A stretch of 23,266 bases of DNA from CAIYXV01 sp035506255 (GCA_035506255.1 DATJPS010000050.1:1-23266); one strand, 5' to 3'; counted from the stretch's first letter, positions 15,249 to 22,860 are shown. A program made the numbers and translations. The notes: a model not told the origin generated them from the sequence alone.

Positions 15249-16498
15249 CTGACCACCGTGACCCCGACCTGTCCCGTTCCGGTCGAGCCGGCTTTATCGG
15301 TCGCGGTGATAGTAACGGTCTTTTCTCCGTAAACCTCGGTGGTGGCCACAAAGCGCAAGGTATAGATGCCGTCGCCCTTCTTCTCATCGCCGTAAGTCCC
15401 GTCGTCACGCATTTCGGCATCGGGAGGGCCGCCCAGATCGGAGATGTCGGCCTTGACGGAGAGAATGTCGTCCAGTCCCTGGCGGTCAACGATCATGGCG
15501 TTGAGCGAGATCCCGGGATTCTCGTCGAAGATGCTGAAGCTGGCCGGATCGGCCGTTACCCAATCTACGAGCGGCGGAGTGTTGATCTTGCAATAAGCTT
15601 CAGTGTTATAACCCTGGCGGAAATCGAACAGCCATTTTTCCAGCCACTTTACGCGGGCGAAACGCGAAAAGAGGATGGCGCATTCCGCCCGGGTGATCTC
15701 GCGGTTAGGCTGGAAAACGAATGCGGTCCGGGAAATGCCTTTGATCAGACCGCTCTGCTTGGCTTTTTTGATCTCGACATAATAAGGATTGTTCTCCGGC
15801 ACATCGTAAAAGAGCGAGGGGATCTCTTTCTTGAACTTGCCGCCCTCGGCCTTAAAGGCGATGTCCGCCGCTTCTCCCCGGGTAAGCGTATCGTCGACAC
15901 CGAAGGTATTGGCCGAGACCGGTTTCATCCAGCCTTTCTGGCAGGCGGCTTTGATGAACGGGGCGCGCCAGTGCTCTTTGGGCACATCGAAGAAAACATC
16001 CTGATAACCGGGCGTGATCTGCACCCCTTTGGCCTTGACCAGCCAGGTGGCGAACTCCCCGCGGGTGATCGGCTGGGAGAGGTAGAAATTGCCGTCCGGG
16101 TACCCCTCCGCGATCTTTAACGAAGCGAGTGTCAGGATCTCGTGCCGCGCCCAGTGCTTTTTGTCCTCATAGGTTATCTCGGCGTCGGGAAAAGAGACCA
16201 GCCTGAGGACCCGCATGCCCTTTTCGTAGTATTTTCCGGCGCCGTCCCAGGCTTTTACGACGATATAGTTCTTTCCCGGATTGAGCCATAATCCGCAGGT
16301 GAATTTCCCTTCATCGTCTACATCCAGTGAGATCTCGTTCACGTTCACGGTCTTTAAATTGTCGCCCGACCCGGTGAGGGTGAGGAGGTCCTGGTTGGTC
16401 AAGGTTTTATCCTGGGGTTGGTCGATTTTTAGCAGGGCGAAGCTCCCGGTTGAGAACAGGGAGCAAAGGATAATAAGGCAGACTAGCGAATTCCTCAT
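15245..16498 (-). CDS. Secreted protein with three SLH domains, first gene of envelope operon
   Basis: A 417-aa protein with signal peptide MRNSLVCLIILCSLFSTGSFA. It has an Ig-like unit (LLTLTGSGDNLKTVNVNE, about 35-95) related to that in the barrel protein, then three SLH domains. These are at about 108-157 (DGNFYLSQPITRGEFATWLV), 166-218 (DVPKEHWRAPFI, LTRGEAADIA) and 229-282 (YDVPENNPYYVEI, ITRAECAILFSRF). A C-terminal beta unit has the acidic loop DDGTYGDEKKGDGIYTL. SLH domains bind cell-wall polysaccharide. An in-frame ATG exists at 16561, but the promoter TTGCAA-16-TAAAAT lies between the two and the signal peptide starts at 16498, which fixes the start. The stop overlaps the next gene (ATGA). 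Confidence 0.88.
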   Translation of the reverse strand: MRNSLVCLIILCSLFSTGSFALLKIDQPQDKTLTNQDLLTLTGSGDNLKTVNVNEISLDVDDEGKFTCGLWLNPGKNYIVVKAWDGAGKYYEKGMRVLRLVSFPDAEITYEDKKHWARHEILTLASLKIAEGYPDGNFYLSQPITRGEFATWLVKAKGVQITPGYQDVFFDVPKEHWRAPFIKAACQKGWMKPVSANTFGVDDTLTRGEAADIAFKAEGGKFKKEIPSLFYDVPENNPYYVEIKKAKQSGLIKGISRTAFVFQPNREITRAECAILFSRFARVKWLEKWLFDFRQGYNTEAYCKINTPPLVDWVTADPASFSIFDENPGISLNAMIVDRQGLDDILSVKADISDLGGPPDAEMRDDGTYGDEKKGDGIYTLRFVATTEVYGEKTVTITATDKAGSTGTGQVGVTVVR

Positions 16499-16508
16499 TT
16501 TCGCTGAT

Positions 16509-16536
16509 ATTTTAGCATAAACCGTTTTGTTTGCAA
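16509..16536 (-). promoter_or_regulatory. Promoter of the SLH/barrel/kinase operon
   Basis: On the minus strand, TTGCAA (16536-16531), a 16-nt spacer ending in TGC, and TAAAAT (16514-16509) lie 10 nt before the ATG at 16498. Predicted leader is about 3 nt. The -35 hexamer is the same base pairs as that of smc. Confidence 0.6.
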
Positions 16537-16558
16537 GGAAGCTTTTTTGTGATAGAAT
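16531..16558 (+). promoter_or_regulatory. smc promoter sharing its -35 with the divergent operon
   Basis: TTGCAA (16531-16536), a 16-nt spacer ending in TGA, and TAGAAT (16553-16558), then 9 nt to the ATG at 16568. There is no Shine-Dalgarno. TTGCAA is a perfect palindrome, so both strands read the same hexamer and the two promoters are near mirror images. Confidence 0.6.
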
Positions 16559-16567
16559 CATGCGAAG

Positions 16568-18862
16568 ATGTTTTTGAAAAGCCTGACGCTGCGCGGATTC
16601 AAGACGTTCGCCGACCGGGTCGACTTCCAGTTCGAGTCGGAGGGCGGGATCACGGCGGTGGTGGGGCCGAATGGTTGCGGCAAGAGCAACATCGTGGACG
16701 CTTTCCGCTTTGCGTTGGGCGAGAGCAACCTCCGCGAACTTAGGGTCAACACCCTGCCGGAGGTGATCTTCGCCGGGACCTCGGTCCGCAAGCCCCTTTC
16801 CCTGGCGGAAGTCTCCATCAGTTTCGACAACACCAGCAAACTGCTTCCGATCGAATATTCAGAAGTATTGGTAAAGCGCCGCACTTTCCGCGACAGCACT
16901 TCCGAATTCTCCATCAACCAGCAGCCGTGCCGGCTGAAGGACATCAAGACGCTCTTCCTTGACACCGGCGTGAGCTGCGAATCGCTTTCGATCATCGGAC
17001 AGGGGCGGGTGGACGCCATCCTGACCTCGCGCCCCGAAGAGCGCCGCGCGTTCTTCGAAGAGGTGGCGGGAGTGCTGAAGTATAAGACCCGCAAGCAGGA
17101 AGTGGAACGCAAGCTCATCGTCTGCGAGCAAAATCTCCTGCGCATATCCGATCTAAAGGTGGAGATCGGAGAACAGATGATCTCGCTCGAATCCCAGGCC
17201 AAAAAAGCGCGTTCATACCAGGAGTCCCAAGCCCGCCTGCGAGAACTGGAGCTGGGAATATTCAAGAAGCAGGTGCTCAACCTCGTCCCGCGGCTCGACG
17301 AGGTCAGCGGCAGGATCGCCGAGCTTAAAAAGAAGGAGCAGGAGCTTTCGGACCGGAGCCGGCAGGTCTACGAGGAAAAACTGCGCCTGCGCGAGGACGC
17401 CCGCCAGCTGGACGACCAGATCGAATCCTCCCGCCTGGCGATCGAATCGACCAGGGAAAGCATCAAGAACGAACAGAACAGCGTACTGATCGAGCATGAG
17501 CGGCAGGTGTTCTCCGAAAAGAACCGGCTGCGCGATCTTAACGAGGAGGAACGGTTCATCCGGTTCGAGATGGAGCGGATGAACGATTCCCTTAAGGGCC
17601 TGCAGGCGAAAAAGGAACAGATAAAGAAACAGATTTCGGAATGGTCGGCGGCGGACCCTGCGGAATTCCTGGAGCTAGCGCCGGTGATCGAGATCTCGCT
17701 GAAGGCGATGGCCCAGTTGAACCGTCTGACGGCGGACCTTTGCGGCAAGGAAGGGATCCCGCTCCGCTCCCATGAGGACGACAAGGTGTTCGAGATGTTC
17801 CGGACGGAAGAACGGAAGATCTTGGACGACGAGCTGTCGATCTCCGACAGCCTGAAGGCGAAGAATTCAGGCCTTGAGCAGCTGACGACGAAGAGGGAAG
17901 CGCTGAAAAGATCGATCGAACAACTTGAGGGAGCGCGGCCGGAAAGCGACGGAGAAGCGCTCTCACGTTTACGGACGCAGCTGGAAGAGCGGGAGCGGGC
18001 GATGGCGCAGCTGCGCGAAGAGAAGAACCGGATCGGAAAAGCGCTGGACGAACTGGAAACTCAGCCTTCGCAGGGAATGGCGGGGACCAGCGAACTTATG
18101 AAGGAAGAGATCGCGCTGGCCCGGCTGCAGGCGGAGCTTTCGCAGATCGCGGACCGGGTGCAGGCCGATTACGGGATGACAGAGGCGGACCTGATGGCGC
18201 GGCCGGCGGTGGCGGAGAACGTGGGGCGGAGCCGGAAAGAGGCGGAAGAGCTGAAGGACAACCTGCGCATGCTGGAGCCGGTGAACCTGCTGGCGATAGA
18301 TGAATACGAAAAGATAAAGGAGCGCCACGCTTTCATAGAGACGCAGTTCGGAGACCTTTCGGTGGCGCGCGAAAATCTGAAGACCCTGATCTCCGAGCTC
18401 GATCTCAAGGCCGGCCAGGATTTCCAGCGGACGCTGGAGACCATAACCAAGAACTTCAAAGAGATCTTCTCCAGCCTGTTCGAAGGCGGGGAGGCGGAGA
18501 TCGAGGTGGTCGGTAACGACAGCATAGAGATCTCGGTCTGCCCTTCGGGCCGGAAGCTCCTCAGCCTATCGCTACTTTCGGGCGGCGAGCGTTCATTGGC
18601 GGGGATCGCGCTCCTGCTCTCGTTCCTAAAGACCCAGCCTTCGCCCCTTTGCATCCTCGACGAGGTGGACGCCGCGCTCGACGAGGCGAACGTGACCCGC
18701 TTCTCCCGTTTCATCAAAGGATTCGCCGGTAAGACACAAATCATAGTCATCACCCACAACAAGCGCACGATGGAAGCGGCGGACGTGATCTACGGGATCA
18801 CGATGGAAGAACCGGGCGTTTCCAAGATGGTCTCGATGAAGCTGGAAAAGGTCGGATCGTAG
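16568..18862 (+). CDS. smc: Short SMC-family chromosome-organising ATPase without recognisable hinge
   Basis: A 764-aa protein with both ends of a bacterial SMC. N-terminal RGFKTFADRVDFQF and Walker A GPNGCGKSN (33-41) are followed by the SMC-typical SRPEERRAFFEEVAGVLKYK. At the C-terminus are LEPVNLLAIDEYEKIKERH, signature LSGGERSLAG (from residue 670) and Walker B LCILDEVDAALDEAN. Normal SMCs are about 1150-1200 aa with a hinge between long coiled coils. Here the coils cover only about 165-345 and 430-580. The 80-residue middle (EWSAADPAEFLELAPVIEI...) has no hinge-like glycine motifs. SMC complexes entrap and loop DNA; loss of the hinge would change dimerisation. The frame is continuous with intact ATPase motifs, so this is not simple decay. 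First gene of a unit with the propeller protein. Confidence 0.85.
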   Translation: MFLKSLTLRGFKTFADRVDFQFESEGGITAVVGPNGCGKSNIVDAFRFALGESNLRELRVNTLPEVIFAGTSVRKPLSLAEVSISFDNTSKLLPIEYSEVLVKRRTFRDSTSEFSINQQPCRLKDIKTLFLDTGVSCESLSIIGQGRVDAILTSRPEERRAFFEEVAGVLKYKTRKQEVERKLIVCEQNLLRISDLKVEIGEQMISLESQAKKARSYQESQARLRELELGIFKKQVLNLVPRLDEVSGRIAELKKKEQELSDRSRQVYEEKLRLREDARQLDDQIESSRLAIESTRESIKNEQNSVLIEHERQVFSEKNRLRDLNEEERFIRFEMERMNDSLKGLQAKKEQIKKQISEWSAADPAEFLELAPVIEISLKAMAQLNRLTADLCGKEGIPLRSHEDDKVFEMFRTEERKILDDELSISDSLKAKNSGLEQLTTKREALKRSIEQLEGARPESDGEALSRLRTQLEERERAMAQLREEKNRIGKALDELETQPSQGMAGTSELMKEEIALARLQAELSQIADRVQADYGMTEADLMARPAVAENVGRSRKEAEELKDNLRMLEPVNLLAIDEYEKIKERHAFIETQFGDLSVARENLKTLISELDLKAGQDFQRTLETITKNFKEIFSSLFEGGEAEIEVVGNDSIEISVCPSGRKLLSLSLLSGGERSLAGIALLLSFLKTQPSPLCILDEVDAALDEANVTRFSRFIKGFAGKTQIIVITHNKRTMEAADVIYGITMEEPGVSKMVSMKLEKVGS

Positions 18863-18877
18863 AACGGACCAAGAGAA

Positions 18878-21550
18878 TTGAGAATATTTAAGATCTTTCT
18901 GGCCGTGACCGTTTGCCTACTGGCGGCGGCGTGCGCGCACGCCCAGACGCCGGCCGGGCAATGGGGCCCTTTCGGTCTAGTGGTGGGTGACGCGCTTGGC
19001 CGGACCTCGCACATCAATCCCCGGATCGCGGAAATAAAGCCGGGGGTCTTCTTCGCGGTATGGGAAGATTCCCGCTCCGGGCGCTCCAATATATATATGC
19101 AGAAGATCGACCAGGCGGGAGACCTCATGCTTGACGCTAACGGCGTGGCGGTCTGTAAATACGCGGAGGACCAGACCAATCCCCGGATCGTTACCGACAG
19201 CGCCGGCGGGGCGATCATCATCTGGCAGGACAACCGGTCCGGCAATTTCAACATCTACGCCCAGCGGATCGACGAGAACGGGAACCCGTTGTGGACGAAG
19301 GAAGGGGTCCCGGTGTGCGAATTCCCGGCCGGGCAGTTCTTCCCCGAAGTGATCAGCGACGGCCAGGGAGGGGCGATCGTTACCTGGTACGATTACCGCT
19401 CGGGCAGCGAGGACGTTTACGTGCAACGTCTTAATTCACAGGGACAGATATTGTTCGCGCCGGAAGGAGTCCCGGTCTGCAAGGCTCCCGGCACGCAGTG
19501 GTTCCCCAAGTTGGTGACCGACGGCCGCAACGGCGCGATCATCGCCTGGATGGACCGGCGGAGCGGAAACTTCGATGTATACGCGCAACGGGTCGATTAT
19601 TCGGGCAAGTTGCTGTGGGGGGAAAGCGGCCTCCCGATCTGCGTGATGGAAGGCAACCAGGAGAACGTGGAAATAATCGACGACGGAGCGGGCGGTGCGA
19701 TCATTGCCTGGAAGGATTCACGCTCTACCGCGCCCGGGCTGTATGTTCAGAAGATCAATCCAGACGGGGCTCCGCTGTTACCCGTCAACGGAACGATGGT
19801 GTCGCAGGATACGGACCTGGTATCGGCGCTCGACTTGGCGCCGACCAAACAGGGCGGGGCAATGATAGTCTGGAGCGATCCGCACGCGGGAGACGCCGAT
19901 ATCTATGTTCAGCAGATGGACGCGAGCGGCAGGATGGTCTGGATGGGCGGACAACCGGTCGCCCAGCTTCGCGGCGAACAGAACAACCCCCGGATCTTCG
20001 GCCGGGGACCGCTCTATTTTATCGTTTGGGAAGACAAGCGCCAAGGCAAAACCCAGCTCTATTGCCAGAAGATAAAGGATATAGGCGAAATGCTCCTTCC
20101 GGAGAACGGGATCCCGCTTTCCGATTCGGGTATCGAGCCTCAGCTGGGCGAAGCGGTTTTTTCTGCAAGCGAGATCTTTACTTATATTTACCAGGACCGG
20201 AAAAAAGGGAATAACGATATTTACGGCGGCGCGGTATCACGCGACGGCAAGATAAGCTGGCTGGAGGCGGTGAACGAGACCAATGGTGCGGTGGTGCATG
20301 ACGATCTCGATCTGGCGGTCACCTCCGGCGGCGTGGTGTTCGCTTTTCGCGATTTCCGCAACGGTTTCTCAAATATCTATCTGCAGAAGATCTCAAAAGA
20401 AGGCAAGATGCTCTGGAAAGAGAACGGCGTGGCGGCGGCTCCGGGATCATTCAATGAACGGGCTCCCAAAGTGGTGTCGGATGGGAAGGGGGGGGCGATC
20501 GTGGCCTGGGAAGATTACCGGTCGACCGTGGGCCCGCGAATCTATACCCAGCGGATCGAGGCGGATGGCGACATTAGTTGGGCGAGGGACGGAGTTCCGC
20601 TAGCGCCCAAAGCCCCTTCGATCAACCAGATCAAGCCGAACCTGGTGGAAGACGGGATGGACGGAGCGATCGCTGTCTATGTCGATTATCGGAGCGATCT
20701 GAATTATCAGGACATATACGCGCAGAGGATCGGGCCGGACGGGACGCCGATGTGGGGGGGCGAAGGAAAAGTCGTTACCACCGCCAACGGCAACCAGGAC
20801 GATCCCGTGATATCGCCAAAGACCTTTTTCGTAGCCTGGACCGATTTTCGGAACGGCGACCGAAATTCGGATATTTTCGCCCAGAAGCTTGAACTTTCCG
20901 GCAGGACCGTTTTTCAGGAAGACGGGATCCCCGTCTGCGAAGCTCCGGACAATCAGCGCGATCCCGCCATCTTGAACGACGGGAAGGGCGGGGTAGTGAT
21001 CGCCTGGACCGACCGGGGAGGGGGAAGCTACGATATTTACGCTCAGAAGCTGGACGCAACGGGTTCCGCCGCTTTTACCAAGGACGGCATCCCGGTCTGC
21101 CAGGCGGCGCGTACCCAGCAGGGAGTGACCATGGCCAGAGTTCCGGACGCGACAATGATCTTCTGGGAGGATTTCCGGTTCGACAACTGGGATATCTTCT
21201 CGCAGAAGATGGGCGACCTGGGGCAGATGACCTTCACCGAAGAAGGGATACCGGTCTGCATCGCGCCCAACACCCAGTATGCACCGTTCGCCGTTCCCAT
21301 TAAGAACGGCGCATTGGTCGCCTGGGAGGATTACCGGAACGGCAGAAATTACAACATCTTCCTGCAGGAGATCGGGCAAGACGGCAAAATACTACTTCCT
21401 ACGAATGGATATCTGGTAGCAGAATCGATGCTGGGAGGACGGCACCCCAAGATGGCGGCACTACCCGATAACAGCGTCGTGCTAGGATGGGAAGACCATC
21501 GTTACGGCCGCAGATCGATCTACGCCCAGCGATTCACTTTGGGTAAATAA
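18878..21550 (+). CDS. Exported 16-repeat propeller-like protein
   Basis: An 890-aa protein starting at TTG (18878), 15 nt after the smc stop, with only a weak AAGAGA upstream; no ATG is available near the N-terminus. The signal peptide is RIFKIFLAVTVCLLAAACAHAQ. Cleavage after AHA by signal peptidase I looks best, though the AAAC could be a poor lipobox. The whole mature part is 16 copies of a roughly 55-residue repeat with core W.D.R.G...(I/V)Y.Q(R/K), followed by D..G and often GVPVC. Examples are IIIWQDNRSGNFNIYAQRI and IVAWEDYRSTVGPRIYTQRI. Such repeats build beta-propeller blades; 16 could form two eight-bladed rings. No catalytic motif is seen. It ends 4 nt before the metK stop on the other strand. 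Confidence 0.8.
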   Translation: MRIFKIFLAVTVCLLAAACAHAQTPAGQWGPFGLVVGDALGRTSHINPRIAEIKPGVFFAVWEDSRSGRSNIYMQKIDQAGDLMLDANGVAVCKYAEDQTNPRIVTDSAGGAIIIWQDNRSGNFNIYAQRIDENGNPLWTKEGVPVCEFPAGQFFPEVISDGQGGAIVTWYDYRSGSEDVYVQRLNSQGQILFAPEGVPVCKAPGTQWFPKLVTDGRNGAIIAWMDRRSGNFDVYAQRVDYSGKLLWGESGLPICVMEGNQENVEIIDDGAGGAIIAWKDSRSTAPGLYVQKINPDGAPLLPVNGTMVSQDTDLVSALDLAPTKQGGAMIVWSDPHAGDADIYVQQMDASGRMVWMGGQPVAQLRGEQNNPRIFGRGPLYFIVWEDKRQGKTQLYCQKIKDIGEMLLPENGIPLSDSGIEPQLGEAVFSASEIFTYIYQDRKKGNNDIYGGAVSRDGKISWLEAVNETNGAVVHDDLDLAVTSGGVVFAFRDFRNGFSNIYLQKISKEGKMLWKENGVAAAPGSFNERAPKVVSDGKGGAIVAWEDYRSTVGPRIYTQRIEADGDISWARDGVPLAPKAPSINQIKPNLVEDGMDGAIAVYVDYRSDLNYQDIYAQRIGPDGTPMWGGEGKVVTTANGNQDDPVISPKTFFVAWTDFRNGDRNSDIFAQKLELSGRTVFQEDGIPVCEAPDNQRDPAILNDGKGGVVIAWTDRGGGSYDIYAQKLDATGSAAFTKDGIPVCQAARTQQGVTMARVPDATMIFWEDFRFDNWDIFSQKMGDLGQMTFTEEGIPVCIAPNTQYAPFAVPIKNGALVAWEDYRNGRNYNIFLQEIGQDGKILLPTNGYLVAESMLGGRHPKMAALPDNSVVLGWEDHRYGRRSIYAQRFTLGK
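19052..21540 (+). repeat. Sixteen tandem ~55-codon blade repeats
   Basis: Cores read in order: VWEDSRSG, IWQDNRSG, TWYDYRSG, AWMDRRSG, AWKDSRST, VWSDPHAG, VWEDKRQG, IYQDRKKG, AFRDFRNG, AWEDYRST, VYVDYRSD, AWTDFRNG, AWTDRGGG, FWEDFRFD, AWEDYRNG, GWEDHRYG. Repeats diverge at the DNA level, so this is an old protein-level array. The 6th to 8th are the most degenerate. Confidence 0.8.
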
Positions 21551-21554
21551 TCCC

Positions 21555-22754
21555 TTACTTTTTTGCCAAGGATCTCTTCAGTATTTCCGCTTTGTCGGTC
21601 TTTTCCCAGGGTAGGTTAAGTTCCGGCCGGCCGAAGTGCCCATAAGCGGCGACCTGGCGGTACAGCGGCCGTCTCAGGTCCAGGCTCTTGATGATGAACC
21701 CGGGACGCAGGTCGAAATTGTCCTCGATCAGTTGAACGATCTGGTCGTCGGAAAGCTTGCCGGTGCCGAAAGTGTCCACCATTACCGAGAGCGGGCGGGC
21801 CACGCCGATCGCGTAGGCGATCTGAACCTCGCATCTTTTCGCCAGTCCCGAGGCAACGATGTTCTTGGCCACGTAGCGCGCGGCGTAAGTGCCGGAGCGG
21901 TCGACCTTGGTCGGGTCCTTGCCGGAGAAGGCGCCGCCGCCGTGCCGGGAATAGCCGCCGTAGGTGTCGACGATGATCTTCCGTCCGGTGACGCCGGTAT
22001 CGCCCTGCGGCCCGCCGATCACGAACCTCCCGGTCGGGTTTACGTAATATTTTATCTTATCGTCCACCAGATCTTCGGGGACGATCGGCAGGATCACCCG
22101 TTCGATGATCTCGTCCTTCATCTGTTTGGTGTCGACGTCGGGCGAATGCTGAGCGGCGATCAGTACCGTATGCACCCTCACCGGCTTGTCGCCTTCGTAC
22201 TCGACAGTGACCTGCGATTTTCCGTCCGGACGGAGGTAGGCAAGCTCCCCGGTCTTCCTTACTTCGGCCAACTTTTTTGAAAGACGGTGAGCCAGGGTGA
22301 TCGGAAGTGGCATCAGCTCCGGAGTTTCGTCACAGGCATAACCGAACATCAAACCCTGGTCGCCGGCCCCCAGCCCCTCCAGGTCTTCTTTTACCACTTC
22401 GCCGCCTTTGATCTCCAGCGCCTTATCGACGCCGCGGGCGATATCCTTGCTCTGTTCCTTGAGCGAGACCAGCACGCCGACCGTTTCGTAATCGAAGCCG
22501 TACTTGGCGCGAGTATATCCGATCTCTTTTATAACATCGCGGCATAGGGACGGGATATCGACATAGCAGCCGGTGGTCACTTCGCCCGCGACCATGCAGA
22601 TGCCGTTGGTCACGAGCGTTTCGACCGCGACGCGGCCGAGCGGGTCTTTCGCGATGATGGCGTCGAGGATGGCGTCGGATATCTGGTCGCAGATCTTGTC
22701 CGGATGGCCTTCGGTGACGGACTCGGAAGTGAACAAACGGGTACCCTTTTTCAT
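21555..22754 (-). CDS. metK: S-adenosylmethionine synthetase
   Basis: This 399-aa enzyme makes S-adenosylmethionine from methionine and ATP. Signature blocks are present: TSESVTEGHPDKICDQISDA (ATP/metal site), GAGDQGLMFGYACDET, the lysine-containing GGGAFSGKDPTKVDRS loop, and the C-terminal domain with GHFGRPELNLPWEKTD. Length is normal. The ATG at 22754 is preceded by a strong GGAGGGG Shine-Dalgarno and a short leader with a perfect 8-bp inverted repeat (separate entry). Divergent from the M15 peptidase gene. Its stop lies 4 nt from that of the propeller gene. Confidence 0.97.
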   Translation of the reverse strand: MKKGTRLFTSESVTEGHPDKICDQISDAILDAIIAKDPLGRVAVETLVTNGICMVAGEVTTGCYVDIPSLCRDVIKEIGYTRAKYGFDYETVGVLVSLKEQSKDIARGVDKALEIKGGEVVKEDLEGLGAGDQGLMFGYACDETPELMPLPITLAHRLSKKLAEVRKTGELAYLRPDGKSQVTVEYEGDKPVRVHTVLIAAQHSPDVDTKQMKDEIIERVILPIVPEDLVDDKIKYYVNPTGRFVIGGPQGDTGVTGRKIIVDTYGGYSRHGGGAFSGKDPTKVDRSGTYAARYVAKNIVASGLAKRCEVQIAYAIGVARPLSVMVDTFGTGKLSDDQIVQLIEDNFDLRPGFIIKSLDLRRPLYRQVAAYGHFGRPELNLPWEKTDKAEILKRSLAKK

Positions 22755-22800
22755 ATTAACCCCTCCCTCATACGAGCGGACCGGTTTTCGTATGAAACTT
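22755..22800 (-). promoter_or_regulatory. metK 5' leader with hairpin abutting the Shine-Dalgarno
   Basis: The predicted RNA starts near 22800. TCATACGA (22795-22788 on the minus strand) pairs perfectly with TCGTATGA (22775-22768) around a 12-nt loop. Two more G-U pairs would extend the stem into the GAGGGAGGGG Shine-Dalgarno (22769-22760). The hairpin sits at the very 5' end of a leader of about 46 nt. I could not match it to a known SAM riboswitch class. Confidence 0.5.
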
Positions 22801-22806
22801 GTCTTT

Positions 22807-22836
22807 ATCGTAGCACGCGGGCGTTTGCCATGTCAA
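22807..22836 (-). promoter_or_regulatory. metK promoter
   Basis: On the minus strand, a consensus TTGACA (22836-22831), an 18-nt spacer ending in TGC, and TACGAT (22812-22807). It overlaps the promoter of the divergent M15 gene; the two -35 hexamers abut. Confidence 0.6.
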
Positions 22837-22853
22837 CGAATGGGCGGTATAAT
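22825..22853 (+). promoter_or_regulatory. Promoter of the M15-type peptidase gene, leaderless geometry
   Basis: TTGCCA (22825-22830), a 17-nt spacer and a consensus TATAAT (22848-22853), then 7 nt to the ATG at 22861. No room remains for a Shine-Dalgarno. Confidence 0.75.
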
Positions 22854-22860
22854 GACATAT

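Noticed and set aside
16558..17280. A 240-codon minus-strand frame opposite the start of smc
   Set aside because: Serine- and arginine-rich shadow of the SMC head; its end runs across the smc start and the shared promoter region.
19498..20214. A 238-codon plus-strand frame inside the propeller gene in another frame
   Set aside because: Arg/Gly-rich alternative frame produced by the repeated codon pattern of the real gene; no start signal.
21541..21570. GGG/CCC hairpin followed by a T-run as a terminator after the propeller gene
   Set aside because: The stem has only three base pairs around an AT loop, and the T-run is part of the metK 3' coding end (Lys codons).
22755..22800. A known SAM riboswitch class upstream of metK
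   Set aside because: The leader is too short for SAM-I or SAM-IV and I could not recognise the conserved core of the shorter classes. It is listed only as an unassigned hairpin.
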